A DNA stretch of 64,000 bases from Bradyrhizobium ivorense (GCF_900696085.1 NZ_CAADFC020000028.1:558001-622000), one strand, 5' to 3'. Counted from the first letter of the stretch, positions 1 through 9,364 are shown. Translations and numbers: made by a program. The notes: generated by a model not told the origin, from the sequence alone.

Positions 1-288
1 CCGATCCTGATCGCGCAGGGCATGCGCGATGTGAGGGTGGTCGCCGCCGAGTCCGAGCAGATGGTCACCGCGCTCAAGCAGCGCGGTGTACCGGTGACCT
101 ACATCACATTCGCCGACGAGGGGCACGGATTTGTCCGCCCCGAGAACCGGCTCGCTTTCTACGGCGTGACCGAAGCGTTTCTCGCCAAACATCTCGCCGG
201 CCGCTGCCAGCCGATCGGGAATGATTTTGCCGGCTCGTCGCTGAAAGTCGAGACCGGAGGGGAGTTGATACCGGGCCTGCGCGGTTAG
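1..288 (+). CDS. S9 (prolyl oligopeptidase-type) peptidase, C-terminal fragment
   Basis: The frame is open from base 1 and stops with TAG at 286-288, so only the last 95 residues are in the window. The segment EGHGF followed by RPENRLAFYGVTEAFLAKHL is typical of the C-terminal end of prolyl-oligopeptidase-like serine peptidases, where the His of DEGHGF is the catalytic histidine; the Ser and Asp residues would lie upstream. The family cleaves peptides through an alpha/beta-hydrolase domain. The family call rests on this short motif region only. The 165 bases after it, up to the next gene, show nothing I can name. Confidence 0.75.
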   Translation, partial: PILIAQGMRDVRVVAAESEQMVTALKQRGVPVTYITFADEGHGFVRPENRLAFYGVTEAFLAKHLAGRCQPIGNDFAGSSLKVETGGELIPGLRG

Positions 289-453
289 CTTCTGTGATGT
301 CAGGTCATACGAAACTGCTGCTTTCCAAGGCAGCCGTCGGGCGGATTCGCGCGGCGTTGAAGGCTTCTTCACCATCCGTGGAACCAGGTTGGACGGCGGT
401 TACCGTTCGTACACGAATGCGGTCGTTTTTATGGGTCCATAAAGGGGGCCTAT

Positions 454-2856
454 ATGTATCGCGTTCTAACCTGTCTCACTTTGGAGCATGACTGGCGCCT
501 GGTCGTCCTTGGCGGCGTCATCTGCATGCTGGCCAGCGCCGTCGCGATCAGCCTGTTTCACCGCGCCCGCGCCGCGCAGGGCCGCTCCCGCGAGATCTGG
601 ATTGGTTTGGATGCGGCCGTCGGCGGCTGCGGCATCTGGGCCACGCATTTCGTCGCCATGCTGGCCTACGATCCCGGCATCGAGGCCGGCTATAGCATCC
701 CGATCACGCTGCTGTCGCTGGTGCTCGCGGTCGCGATCCTGGCCGTCGGACTTGCCGTCGCCTTGCTCGATGCGCGCTGGACCACCGTCGCAGCCGGTGG
801 CGCGATCGTCGGCTTCGGCGTCGCGGCGATGCATTACACCGGCATGCTGGGACTGGAACTGCCGGCACGTATCGTCTGGTCGCCCGGCATCGTGGCGGTC
901 TCGATCGCCTTCGGAAGCCTGTTCGGCGCGCTCGCGCTCGTCGTCGCCACGCGCAGCGAACGCTTTGGCTACACTGCGGCGGCGACCGGTCTGATGACCG
1001 TCGCGATCGTCTCGCATCATTTCACCGCGATGGGCGCGGTGACGCTGGTCCCCGATCCGACCATCGTTCCCGACGGGCTGTCGCTCTCGCCGCGCGTGCT
1101 CTCGTTCATGACCGCGGTTGCGGCGTTCGCCATCCTCGGCATCTCGCTGATCGCCTCTATCCTCGATCGTCGCGCCAAGACCGAGCTGCACAAGCAGAAG
1201 CTGGTGCTGGATACCGCGCTCGAGAACATGTCGCAGGGACTGTGCATGTTCGATGCCGACGGCCGCATCATGCTGTTCAACGAGCGCTACGGCGAGATGA
1301 TGGGCCGCGGCGCCGTGCCGCTGCAGGGACGCCTCTTGATCGACGTGTTGCAGGACCTCCGCTCGATCGGCGAGTGGGACGGCGACCCCGAGGAGTTGTG
1401 CGCCGGCCTGATCGCGGAGGCGAGGGCGGGCAACAACGCGACCCGGATCATCAGCCGCCAAGGCCGCGCGATCCGCGTCGTCGACCAGCCGATGAAGGGC
1501 GGCGGCTGGGTTGCCACCTTCGAGGACATTACCGAATGGCAGCAGGCCCAGGAGCAGATTTCGCACATGGCGCGGCATGACGCGCTGACCAATCTGCCGA
1601 ACCGCACCCTGTTCCGCGAGCAGCTCGAGAAGGCGCTCCGCCTCGCCAAGCGCAGCGACCAGCTGGCGGTGCTCTGCCTCGATCTCGACCATTTCAAGGA
1701 AATCAACGACACGCTCGGACATCCGATCGGCGATGCGCTGCTGCGCGAGGTCGCGCGCCGGCTCGGCGAATGCGTCACTGAGCACGACACCGTGGCGCGG
1801 CTCGGCGGCGACGAATTCGCCATCGTGCAGTTCTGCAGCAATTGCGAACCGACCGTGGTGCCGGCGCTGGCGAGCCAGGTCGTCGAGCGGCTGGCCGCGC
1901 CTTACGAGATCGGCGGCCATCAGCTCGTGATCGGCGTCAGCATCGGCATCTCGCTGGCGCCCGAGGACGGCCTCGATCCCGACGAATTGCTGCAAAAGGC
2001 CGATCTCGCGCTGTACCGCGCCAAGGCCGACGGCCGCGGCACCTACCGCTTCTTCGAGACCGGCATGGACGCCCGCGCGCAGGCCCGCCGCATGCTCGAG
2101 CGTGACCTGCGGCTGGCGCTGCAGCACGACGAGTTCGCCGTCTACTACCAGCCGATCCGCGACCTCGCCGGCGACCGCATCGTCGCCTTCGAGGCGCTGG
2201 CGCGCTGGAACCACTCGCTGCGCGGCCTGATCGCGCCGAACAATTTCATTCCGGTCGCCGAGGAAACCGGGCTGATCGTGCCGCTCGGCGAAATCGTGCT
2301 GCGCAAGGCCTGCATGGATGCCGCCGGTTGGCCCGAGGACATCGCGGTCGCCGTCAATTTGTCTCCGGTGCAGTTCAAGAATCCGAACCTGGTGGCGTCG
2401 GTGAAGGCGGCGCTCGAGGCTTCCGGCCTGGCGGCGGATCGCCTCGAGCTGGAGATCACCGAATCGGTGCTGCTGCAGAACAGCGAGGCGACGCTTGCGG
2501 TGCTGCACGAGCTGCGCGGCTTCGGCGTGCGGATCTCGCTCGACGATTTCGGCACCGGCTACTCGTCGCTGAGCTATCTGCGCAGCTTCCCGTTCGACAA
2601 GATCAAGATCGACCGCTCCTTCGTCACCGATCTTGCGACCCGCGAGGAGTCGATGGCGATCGTCCGCGCCGTCACCGGGCTCGGCAAGAGCCTGGGCATC
2701 GTGACCACGGCCGAGGGCGTCGAGACCGATACCCAGTTCGACCTGCTGCGTCAGGAAGGCTGCACCCAGGCGCAGGGCTATCTGTTCAGCCCGCCGCGGC
2801 CGGCCGCCGACGTCGCCAAGATGCTGTACAAGGCGCCGGAACGATCGGTGGCTTGA
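454..2856 (+). CDS. MHYT sensor / PAS / GGDEF / EAL cyclic-di-GMP protein
   Basis: This 800-residue protein starts with a seven-helix MHYT membrane sensor. Three metal-site-like motifs are visible: THFVAM near residue 65, MHYTGM near 127 and HHFTAMGA near 188. A PAS-like segment (about 245-365) follows, then a GGDEF domain with intact GGDEF (about 450) and an EAL domain with intact EAL (about 579), ITES and DDFGTGYSS motifs. Both cyclase and phosphodiesterase sites look complete. The usual RxxD inhibitory site before GGDEF reads TEHD, so product inhibition is probably absent. MHYT domains are proposed to sense diatomic gases. Cyclic-di-GMP turnover would fit control of the flagellar genes nearby, but that link is inference. 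Confidence 0.93.
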   Translation: MYRVLTCLTLEHDWRLVVLGGVICMLASAVAISLFHRARAAQGRSREIWIGLDAAVGGCGIWATHFVAMLAYDPGIEAGYSIPITLLSLVLAVAILAVGLAVALLDARWTTVAAGGAIVGFGVAAMHYTGMLGLELPARIVWSPGIVAVSIAFGSLFGALALVVATRSERFGYTAAATGLMTVAIVSHHFTAMGAVTLVPDPTIVPDGLSLSPRVLSFMTAVAAFAILGISLIASILDRRAKTELHKQKLVLDTALENMSQGLCMFDADGRIMLFNERYGEMMGRGAVPLQGRLLIDVLQDLRSIGEWDGDPEELCAGLIAEARAGNNATRIISRQGRAIRVVDQPMKGGGWVATFEDITEWQQAQEQISHMARHDALTNLPNRTLFREQLEKALRLAKRSDQLAVLCLDLDHFKEINDTLGHPIGDALLREVARRLGECVTEHDTVARLGGDEFAIVQFCSNCEPTVVPALASQVVERLAAPYEIGGHQLVIGVSIGISLAPEDGLDPDELLQKADLALYRAKADGRGTYRFFETGMDARAQARRMLERDLRLALQHDEFAVYYQPIRDLAGDRIVAFEALARWNHSLRGLIAPNNFIPVAEETGLIVPLGEIVLRKACMDAAGWPEDIAVAVNLSPVQFKNPNLVASVKAALEASGLAADRLELEITESVLLQNSEATLAVLHELRGFGVRISLDDFGTGYSSLSYLRSFPFDKIKIDRSFVTDLATREESMAIVRAVTGLGKSLGIVTTAEGVETDTQFDLLRQEGCTQAQGYLFSPPRPAADVAKMLYKAPERSVA

Positions 2857-2956
2857 GAGGATGTGAGGCTATGTCCTCATTCACCGCTGTCATCGCCCGG
2901 CCTGTGCGCAATTGCGCACATGAGACGGTGTGAAGCTTCGTTTTTCACTCACCGCT

Positions 2957-3058
2957 GTCATCGCCCGGCTTGACCGGGCGATCCAGTACGCCGCGGCCTC
3001 TCGGTTCTTTCACCACTGCCTCTGGAATACTGGATCACCCGCATGCGCGGGTGATGAC
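2957..3058. repeat. Intergenic palindromic repeat (REP-like)
   Basis: The two ends are inverted copies: GTCATCGCCCGG...GATCCAGTA on the left and TACTGGATCACC...GGGTGATGAC on the right, so the element can fold into one long hairpin. The left end is also present as a direct repeat just upstream (about 2880-2900), followed by the perfect palindrome TGTGCGCAATTGCGCACA. It fills the gap between two genes and codes for nothing apparent. Short palindromes of this kind are common between genes in Bradyrhizobium and Rhodopseudomonas. Confidence 0.75.
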
Positions 3059-3070
3059 ACCGACCGCCGC

Positions 3071-3505
3071 CTACGACTTGCTCAAGGCAAAATAGGCCCC
3101 GCAAAACGCCATCGATGCGCCGAGGCACAGCGCGGCGAGACCGGCGAGAACCGCCGAAATCGTCGAGACCGTGCTCGGCGCCGACGCGGTCTGGCCGGCA
3201 CCGGCCAGCATCAGGACGCCGATCACGATCAGGAAGTTCCGCATCCGCTGCGGGATCTGGCCGGCCACCGCGCGGTGCATCAGATTGGCGGTGAAGTAGC
3301 CGCCGGAAAATCCGACCGAGGCGATCAGCCACCAGGCAATCGCCGCTCCCGCGGGCATGAATTCGTGGGTGTCGGACCGCCACAGGCCGCCGAGATCGAG
3401 CCCGTAGCGCGCGCCGAGCATGTGCACGGCCAGCGCCAGCAGCACGCCTGCTATCATCGCGCCGCCGAGGATGAGGTAACGGGGAAAATAGGTCGTCTCG
3501 GGCAT
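3071..3505 (-). CDS. Conserved hypothetical four-helix membrane protein
   Basis: I do not recognise a named family. The 144-residue product starts at MPETTYFPRY; a further in-frame ATG lies 12 codons upstream but the chosen start gives a normal N-terminus. Four hydrophobic stretches (about residues 8-28, 48-70, 85-102 and 112-135) predict an integral inner-membrane protein with short loops and no cofactor motif. It is flanked by repeats on both sides and appears to be transcribed alone. Confidence 0.65.
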   Translation of the reverse strand: MPETTYFPRYLILGGAMIAGVLLALAVHMLGARYGLDLGGLWRSDTHEFMPAGAAIAWWLIASVGFSGGYFTANLMHRAVAGQIPQRMRNFLIVIGVLMLAGAGQTASAPSTVSTISAVLAGLAALCLGASMAFCGAYFALSKS

Positions 3506-3550
3506 GTCTCGCTTGTAGGATAGCCGCCATGTGCCGCGCAAGCATGCGGC

Positions 3551-3652
3551 AGAGCGTTTTCGAGCGAAGTGGATGCCGGTTCGCGTGAAGAAAACGCGTC
3601 AAGACCAGAATCTGGAGCCCCGTTCCGATCGATCGGAACGGGAGAGGCTCCA
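3551..3652. repeat. Interspersed repeat, copy 1 (AGAGCGTTTTCGAGCGAAGT family)
   Basis: This element begins AGAGCGTTTTCGAGCGAAGT and continues with GCCGGTTCGCGTGAAGAAA. Almost the same 42 bases recur at 60272-60313 directly behind fliR. The right half differs between the copies: here it is a hairpin built on CCGTTCCGATCGATCGGAACGG inside a larger CTGGAGCC/GGCTCCAG stem. The shared left half with a variable hairpin tail suggests a dispersed repeat family rather than chance. Confidence 0.75.
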
Positions 3653-3657
3653 GGCGT

Positions 3658-4305
3658 TTGAACAAGTGGAATGGGCGATTGCCGACAACGTTGCAGGATC
3701 GGCCGGAGGCAGGCGAGGGGACCGCGGTGCGCTATGCGTACAAGGCCTCCCTGATCGGTTCGGCGCATCAGTTCGAGCTGACCGATGCCGGCCTGTCGTG
3801 GCGGATCGCCGGCCGCTCGGGGGTGTGGGACTATCGGGACATCTCCACCATCAAGCTGTCGTATCGTCCGGTGTCGATGCAGCAGCAGCGGTTCCGGGCG
3901 GACATCGACAACGCCAAGGGCGGCCGGATCGCGATCCTTTCGACGACCTGGCAGACCGCGACGCTGGTGGCGCCGCAGGGCCAGCTTTATCGCGACTTCA
4001 TCGTCGAACTGCACCGCCGGATGCAGGCGGCGGGCAGCAGGGCCGCGCTGGTCGGCGGCCTCGGGCCCAAGACCTACACCGCCGCGCTGGCGCTGCTCGC
4101 GGTGCTCGCCGTTTCGATGGCGGGCTTGCTGCTGCGCGCGCTGCTCACCGCCGAATGGACCGGCGCGCTGTTTTTGGTCGGCTTTGCCGCGCTGTTCGCC
4201 TGGCAGATCGGCGGCTTCATCACGCGCAACCGGCCGCGCCGTTACAGCTTCGACGATTTGCCCGAGGCGCTGCTTCCCGCCGCAACCAAGCGCAATGAAA
4301 CGTGA
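3658..4305 (+). CDS. Hypothetical membrane protein with soluble N-terminal domain
   Basis: The N-terminal 125 residues are soluble and resemble a small PH-like or bPH fold (alternating beta strands such as GVWDYRDISTIKLSY), followed by two transmembrane helices (about 140-162 and 168-188) and a short cytoplasmic tail. This is a description, not a family match. The open frame starts at TTG 3658, which abuts repeat copy 1; GTG at 3727, preceded by GGCGAGGGG, is an equally good or better start and would remove 23 residues. The next gene follows after 62 bases on the same strand. Confidence 0.6.
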   Translation: MNKWNGRLPTTLQDRPEAGEGTAVRYAYKASLIGSAHQFELTDAGLSWRIAGRSGVWDYRDISTIKLSYRPVSMQQQRFRADIDNAKGGRIAILSTTWQTATLVAPQGQLYRDFIVELHRRMQAAGSRAALVGGLGPKTYTAALALLAVLAVSMAGLLLRALLTAEWTGALFLVGFAALFAWQIGGFITRNRPRRYSFDDLPEALLPAATKRNET

Positions 4306-4367
4306 CTTCGTGACCGTGGCTGCGCAGGGCATCGTCGGAATGCAATGTTGCGGCTGGGGAGCAGGGC

Positions 4368-4961
4368 GTGGAAGACCGAAGTCTGCGGATGCCGTCAGAG
4401 GCGGAGATCGCCGCGATCAACGCGCGGCACCTGATCGAGACGCCGCTCAAGCCCGCCGATCTGCTGTTCGTGTTCGGCACCCGCGCCGACGTCGCCGAGC
4501 GGGTCGATGCGGCCGTGCGGCTCTGGCGCGGCGGTTTTGCCCGCTGGGCGATCGTGAGCGGCGGCGTGACGCCGGGCGATGACCGCAGCGAATGCGCGAT
4601 CATCAAGGCGGCGATGGTCGCGCGCGGCGTGCCCGCGACCCGGATCCTCGAAGAGCACCGCGCGCAAAACACCGGCGAGAATGTGATCTTCTCGCTGCCG
4701 GTGCTCGACGCCGCGCTCGGCCTTGCCAACATCAAAAGCGTGATCTGCCTCGGCAACACCTGGACCGCGCGGCGCTACCCGATGACCTTGCAACGGCACT
4801 GGCCGGAGGTCGAGAAGATGCTGGTCACGGTCGACAGCTTTGCCACGCCCCGCGTGCGCTGGCATACCGACGCCGAATTCCGCCGCCGTGTGCTGCACGA
4901 ATGGGACAAGATCGAGCCGTACAAGGCAAGGGGCTTTATTGCGGAATGGCCGGTCGCCTAG
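4368..4961 (+). CDS. YdcF/DUF218 family protein
   Basis: The product shows the DUF218 pattern: ADLLFVFGTRA near the N-terminus, WAIVSGG at the second strand, then E-x-R-A-Q-N-TGEN (residues about 92-102) and the C-terminal basic LGNTWTARRYPMT segment. Family members, such as E. coli YdcF and ElyC/SanA, act at or near the envelope or bind S-adenosylmethionine; the substrate here is unknown. No membrane helix precedes the domain, so this is a soluble, YdcF-like form. The start is GTG 4368; ATG 4389 (MPSEAEI) is an alternative. Confidence 0.8.
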   Translation: MEDRSLRMPSEAEIAAINARHLIETPLKPADLLFVFGTRADVAERVDAAVRLWRGGFARWAIVSGGVTPGDDRSECAIIKAAMVARGVPATRILEEHRAQNTGENVIFSLPVLDAALGLANIKSVICLGNTWTARRYPMTLQRHWPEVEKMLVTVDSFATPRVRWHTDAEFRRRVLHEWDKIEPYKARGFIAEWPVA

Positions 4962-5089
4962 CGTGTGTACTCATAAGCTGTAGGCTCGCGAGCACGACTT
5001 CACCCATGTCCGCTATCAGGCGCTTTGCGGACTCAAACCGGACAACGTCCGAAAAGGGCCAAGGCCGGACTCCCCCGCTGACTGGCCGT

Positions 5090-6508
5090 TCAATGATTAC
5101 CCCCATCGATAACACGGAGCGCCGGTTGGCTAGCCGTGAGCGGCACGTTGTAGGTCACGATCGGCTGGGTGAGACCCTTCAACGAAAGTGCGCCAAGATG
5201 TTCAGTCGCTACGCTTCCTTTGAGAGCCACGTTGACGCGCTGGCTGAGCAGAATTTGGCCGTCCTTAGCCTCGGCGCACAGCCGTGCCGCCACATTGCAC
5301 ACGGTGCCAATCGCAGTATATCCGAAGCGCTCGGAAAATCCGATCTGGCCCAAGGTCGCGTAACCCTGGGCGATGCCGGCGCCAAATCCCAACTCACGGC
5401 CTCGCTCGCGCCAGGCTGCGGTCAGCGACGACGCAGCCTCGCGCATCGCGACGGCCATATCGACTGCGCGCTGAGCCGGGTCGGGGATCGGTACGGGGTC
5501 GTTGAAGAACACCATGATCCCGTCGCCTGAGAACTGGTCGAGCGTCCCCTCGAACTGGCTGACGAGCGGCCCGAGCGCGCCGTGATACTCGCGCAGGAAA
5601 TTCAACACCTCCTCTGGCTCGGCGGTCTCTGTGAAGGCGGTATAGCCGCGCAAATCGCAGAACACGACCACGATCTCGCGGCGGTGGCTTTCGAGGATCT
5701 TCTCGTTTCCCTGCGAGACGATCAGTTCGGCCAGTTGTGGAGCGAGGAAGCGCTTCAGACGTCCGATGCGGCCCAATTCCTCGACTTGCTCGGCGACCCG
5801 CGCTTCGAGGCCCCGATTAAGCTCGGCTACTTGATCTGTGCGCTCCCGCAGTTCCTTGAGCAGCCGCGTGTTCTCGATGGCGATCACGGCTTGTGCCGCA
5901 AAATTTTCCAGCAACTCGACCTGCTTGTCGCTGAATTCTTGCACCTCCTTGCGGTAGACGGCAAAGGCGCCGACAAGCTCGCTCTCTTTGAGCATCGGCA
6001 CAATCAGAACGGTGCGGGCTGCGGCGACCTTGTAGATGAGATCGTCGGGATGCTCGGTGGCAATATCGGCAATGTGAACCAGCGCCTTGGTCTCGACGAG
6101 GCGCCCCAGCGAAGGCACCCCATCAAACGGCGCGATGAAGTGTGGCGGCGTTTCCTGGTCGGGCGCATACGATTGCGGCACGTTTTGCGCGGCCATTCGC
6201 GCTACCCGCCGCAACCTGTCGCCTTCGTATAGGAGCAGCGTGCCAAAACTGGCGCTGCAGATGCGCACGGCATTTTTCAGCATGGCCTCGAACACCGGCC
6301 CAAGCTCGCCAGGCGAACTGGCGATGACCTTCAATATCTCGGCCGTAGCCGCTTGCTGCTCGCGGGCCTCCTGCAACTCTTTGGTCACATCGGAGATCGG
6401 AGAAATGCGGCGCTTATTTTTAATGGGCTTTTTGTGGTCGCCCATAGAGTTCGCCTTGCGGGTTTTCGCCGCGCTCCTCTTGCCTCTCGTTTTTGACGGC
6501 CGCGCCAT
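5090..6508 (-). CDS. GAF-domain class III adenylate/guanylate cyclase
   Basis: The product (472 residues) begins with a Lys/Arg-rich tail, then a short helix, a GAF domain (about residues 60-215), a coiled-coil linker and a class III nucleotidyl cyclase domain (about 275-455). Two metal-binding aspartates are present in FCDLRGYT (about 283) and [12 protein letters not shown] (about 328). The substrate-specifying region [18 protein letters not shown] is typical of bacterial adenylate cyclases. With no membrane segment it is probably a cytosolic sensor that makes cAMP in response to a GAF ligand. The 128 bases on its 3' side and 237 bases on its 5' side hold no gene that I can support. Confidence 0.9.
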   Translation of the reverse strand: MARPSKTRGKRSAAKTRKANSMGDHKKPIKNKRRISPISDVTKELQEAREQQAATAEILKVIASSPGELGPVFEAMLKNAVRICSASFGTLLLYEGDRLRRVARMAAQNVPQSYAPDQETPPHFIAPFDGVPSLGRLVETKALVHIADIATEHPDDLIYKVAAARTVLIVPMLKESELVGAFAVYRKEVQEFSDKQVELLENFAAQAVIAIENTRLLKELRERTDQVAELNRGLEARVAEQVEELGRIGRLKRFLAPQLAELIVSQGNEKILESHRREIVVVFCDLRGYTAFTETAEPEEVLNFLREYHGALGPLVSQFEGTLDQFSGDGIMVFFNDPVPIPDPAQRAVDMAVAMREAASSLTAAWRERGRELGFGAGIAQGYATLGQIGFSERFGYTAIGTVCNVAARLCAEAKDGQILLSQRVNVALKGSVATEHLGALSLKGLTQPIVTYNVPLTASQPALRVIDGGNH

Positions 6509-6745
6509 ATCTTACCCTGGGGGTCAGGAGGCGCATCTTATAGGGTCAGGCCACAATTCTGGAAGGGCGGGTATAGCCAGAACTACCCCTTGCCAAATGG
6601 CCAGGCCGATGTCGGCTCCGGGTCATCTGCGCCCGATTTTGTCATACCGACGATATGTCCTCTATCCGGCGCATCTCGGACCTGAAGTCGACGTTGCGAG
6701 CACCGGCATCAGCGTGATTCAAGCTGCCGAACCGCAAACGCTACG

Positions 6746-8086
6746 TCACTCCGTCGAATCAAAATCCTCTTCGGTCGCGCTCAGCATGCCCGCGAGCGTG
6801 CGCAGGCCGATGTCGAGCTGCTCCAGCGGTGGCGCGGCGAGCGCGAGCCGCACCGCGTTGGGCGCGTGCCCCGGCGTGGCGGCAAACGTCGTCGACGGCG
6901 TCAGCGCGATGTCGCGGCGCGCCGCGGCTGCGACCAGGGTTTGCGAGCGCCAGTGCTGCGGCAGCGTCAGCCAGAGGTGATACGACTTCGGGTTGGTCTG
7001 CACCTCGAAGCCGGCGAGATGCTTCGCTGCGATCTGCTGGCGGCGGCCGGCATCGATCCGCTTCAGCCGCGACAATTCGGCGGCGGTGCCGTCGGCCATC
7101 AGCCGCTGCCCGGCGGCGAAGGCATAGCCCGACGCCGTCCAGCCGCCTGAGCGCACCGCGGCCATGATGCTCTCGCGCAGCCGCGGCGGCGCGACGAGGA
7201 AGCCGAGCGCGAGCCCCGGCGCCACCTTCTTCGACAGACTGTCGAGCACGATGCAGCGGTCGGGCGCCAGCGCCGCCAGCGGCATCTCGTCGTCGAGGAA
7301 GCCGTAGACGGCGTCCTCGATGATCGTCAGGTCGTGCTTGTCGGCGAGGCGCAGCAGCTCGGCGCGGCGCTCCGGCGGCATCGTGATGCTGAGCGGGTTC
7401 TGGATCGTCGGCTGGACATAGATTGCGGACAGATGCGCCTCGCGGTGCGCCTTCTGTATCGCGTCCGGCCGCACGCCGTGCTCGTCCATCGCGAGCGGCA
7501 CCAGCGTGACGCCGAGCCGCGCCGCGATGCCCTTGACGAAGGGATAGGTCAGCGCCTCGACGCCGCAGCGCCCGCCGGGCGGCACGACGGCGGCAAGTGC
7601 CGCGGCAATGCATTGCCTGCCATTGGCGGTGAACACGATCTGGTCGGGATTGGGCTGCCAGCTCTTGCGTGCGAGAAATTCGGCGGAAATGGTTCGCGCC
7701 GGGCGCGTGCCAAAGCTGGTCGCCGGCCGCAGCGCGCTTTCCAGCACCTCGGGCCGCTCCAGTCCCTCGAGGCTCTTGGCGATCATCGTCGCCTGGTGCG
7801 GCAGCAGCGGATAGTTGAATTCGAGGTCGATGCGGGCGCCGCGCGGCTCGTTCGGCGGCGTGGCGCGGCGAGCCTCGCCGGACACGAAGGTGCCGCGGCC
7901 GACCTCACCAACCACGAGGCCACGCCGCAACAGCTCGGTATAGACCCGGCTCGCGGTCGACACCGCGATCTTGCGCTCATAGGCGAAATGGCGCTGCGGC
8001 GGCAGCCGGTCGCCGGCCTTCAGCGCGCCGCTGGCAATCTCGGCGGCCACCGTGTCCGCCAGCTTCAGATACTCGAATCTCGACAT
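6746..8086 (-). CDS. MocR-type (GntR-HTH / aminotransferase-fold) transcription regulator
   Basis: A GntR-type winged helix (residues 1-70; AGDRLPPQR, ASRVYTELLRRGLV) is fused to a fold-type I aminotransferase domain (about 110-440). The PLP lysine lies in DSLSKKVAPG (about 285). MocR proteins use PLP as effector and control vitamin B6, GABA or amino-acid genes. I start it at MSRFEYLKL, because the 32 codons upstream contain the palindromic operator region. It is divergent from a DUF1127 gene and separated from it by about 180 bases that hold the candidate operator. Confidence 0.88.
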   Translation of the reverse strand: MSRFEYLKLADTVAAEIASGALKAGDRLPPQRHFAYERKIAVSTASRVYTELLRRGLVVGEVGRGTFVSGEARRATPPNEPRGARIDLEFNYPLLPHQATMIAKSLEGLERPEVLESALRPATSFGTRPARTISAEFLARKSWQPNPDQIVFTANGRQCIAAALAAVVPPGGRCGVEALTYPFVKGIAARLGVTLVPLAMDEHGVRPDAIQKAHREAHLSAIYVQPTIQNPLSITMPPERRAELLRLADKHDLTIIEDAVYGFLDDEMPLAALAPDRCIVLDSLSKKVAPGLALGFLVAPPRLRESIMAAVRSGGWTASGYAFAAGQRLMADGTAAELSRLKRIDAGRRQQIAAKHLAGFEVQTNPKSYHLWLTLPQHWRSQTLVAAAARRDIALTPSTTFAATPGHAPNAVRLALAAPPLEQLDIGLRTLAGMLSATEEDFDSTE

Positions 8087-8087
8087 T

Positions 8088-8127
8088 ATTGCACCGAGAG
8101 CAATGTTTTCCTTGCTCCGAGCAATGT
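8088..8127. promoter_or_regulatory. Tandem palindromic operator candidate for the MocR regulator
   Basis: Two related dyads lie directly upstream of the regulator: ATTGC-ACCGAGA-GCAAT (8088-8104) and TTGCTC-C-GAGCAA (8112-8124). Both contain CCGAG and end in GCAATGT, so they also form a direct repeat with a 21-base phase, about two helix turns. MocR proteins typically bind paired direct repeats next to their own gene. The assignment to this regulator is inference from position. Confidence 0.5.
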
Positions 8128-8268
8128 ATCGGATCATTTTTGCAGAAACAAGCCCGCGATTGTCCTGAGGGGGCGCAAGCAATCCTCAGCCATTGAAGGC
8201 GCAGATGCCAAAACGGCATTTGCGTCAACGGCATAGCCTTGCCGCACGGGCGTCCGAAGGAGATGACA

Positions 8269-8505
8269 ATGACCACGATGTCCTCAGCCGCGGTGCCACC
8301 CGCTCGGTCCAGTATCTCGGGTGGATTGCTCCGATTGATCCGAGTTGGGATCGATGCATTGGCCACCTATTGGGTGCGCCGCGAGGCGATCAAGACGCTG
8401 CGCGAGCTCGACGACCGTGCGCTGCGCGACATCGGCCTCTCGCGCTGCCATATCGAAGGCGCGGTCACCGGCGACCTCGACTTCGAGCTGGCGCGCATTC
8501 GCTGA
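8269..8505 (+). CDS. DUF1127 small protein
   Basis: The 78-residue product carries the C-terminal DUF1127 signature RREAIKTLRELDDRALRDIG followed by LSR and an acidic end. Such small Arg-rich proteins are abundant in rhizobia; some influence RNA turnover, phosphate or nitrogen responses, and the function here is unknown. The start is ATG 8269, placed 6 bases behind GAAGGAG; the ATG at 8263 is too close to that ribosome-binding site. It faces the MocR-type gene and probably shares its control region. Confidence 0.85.
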   Translation: MTTMSSAAVPPARSSISGGLLRLIRVGIDALATYWVRREAIKTLRELDDRALRDIGLSRCHIEGAVTGDLDFELARIR

Positions 8506-8577
8506 CAGGCGAGGGGTGCGGCGCTGACGCTTGGAGCCATGATGACGCCAGGTTGAATTGCACCCGCTAAGAACCTG

Positions 8578-8630
8578 CCCTCCCTCGCGCTTGCGGGGGA
8601 GGCGTACGCTACCTTCGGTAGCCGGGTACG
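8578..8630. repeat. GC-rich palindromic repeat fragment
   Basis: CCTCCCTCGCGCTTGCGGGGGAGG is followed by GGCTACCGAAGGTAGC-type dyad symmetry (CTACCTTCGGTAG). It matches the left end of the larger element at 26911-27087 (CTCTCCCGCTTGCGGGGGAGG and a following TTCGG hairpin), so it is probably a partial copy of the same repeat family. The rest of 8506-8792 shows no gene. Confidence 0.55.
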
Positions 8631-8792
8631 ATTTCGGAATATTGGAAGAGTATCGCTGAGTTGCCCGACGTGTCAAGTCTTGTCGCGCCCCGGCGGCCGC
8701 CGGCTACTTTGCATGGGGTTGTTTTTCGGCATTTTGCCAGCACGCACCCACGGCGGTGAGTTCCTCCTCCGTCACCCGCAGTTGATCCGACC

Positions 8793-9218
8793 TCAGTGCC
8801 GTACCACCAGCACCGAGCATTTGGCGTAGCGCACGACGTGGCCGGCATTGGAGCCGAGGAAATAGGTGCGCATCGCCGGCCGGTGCGAGGTCATCACGAT
8901 CAGGTCGGCCTTCATCGCGGCGGCCTCTTCGAGAATCTCGTGATAGATGCCGCCCTGGCGCACCACGGCCGAGATGCGTTCGGGCTCGATGCCGGATTCG
9001 CGCGCCACGATGGCCAGCGCCTCTTCCGACGTCTCGCGCTGCTGGCTGTCGAAATCCGCCGGCACATATTCGGCGAGCATCACCGGCGTCATCGGCAGCA
9101 CGTTGAGCAGGCGGACCGAGCCGCTCCAGGTGTGCGACAGCGTCGCGGCGGTTGCGATCGCCGGTTTCGCCAGATCGGTATCGGCGAGATCGATCGGCAC
9201 GAGAATGGATTTGTACAT
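8793..9218 (-). CDS. Universal stress protein (UspA family)
   Basis: A single Usp domain of 141 residues begins MYKSILVPIDLAD, the usual first strand with its Asp, and ends with the ATP-binding loop GSNAGHVVRYAKCSVLVVR (G-x2-G-x9-S form). It probably binds ATP in the cytosol and aids survival under stress. It stands alone: the upstream phosphatase gene is 146 bases away on the same strand, and the 3' side leads into a repeat region. Confidence 0.92.
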   Translation of the reverse strand: MYKSILVPIDLADTDLAKPAIATAATLSHTWSGSVRLLNVLPMTPVMLAEYVPADFDSQQRETSEEALAIVARESGIEPERISAVVRQGGIYHEILEEAAAMKADLIVMTSHRPAMRTYFLGSNAGHVVRYAKCSVLVVRH

Positions 9219-9364
9219 CGGCGCCTCCTGTCCGCGATTGGTCTGGAGCCGTCTTGTCCCCGTGGCGAGAACGCGCGCCCTCTTTTTCTTGGATCGTTGA
9301 CGCGAACCAGTCCCCTGTCGCGCGATGCGAATATAACATGACGGAACGGCGCTGTCCGCTCGCG

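Noticed and set aside
294-491. 65-codon open frame between the peptidase fragment and the MHYT gene
   Set aside because: No motif, overlaps the MHYT gene start and lacks a convincing ribosome-binding site.
466-2508. Long minus-strand open frame antisense to the MHYT-GGDEF-EAL gene
   Set aside because: It is an arginine- and histidine-rich shadow frame, common opposite GC-rich genes. The plus-strand gene has complete domain motifs.
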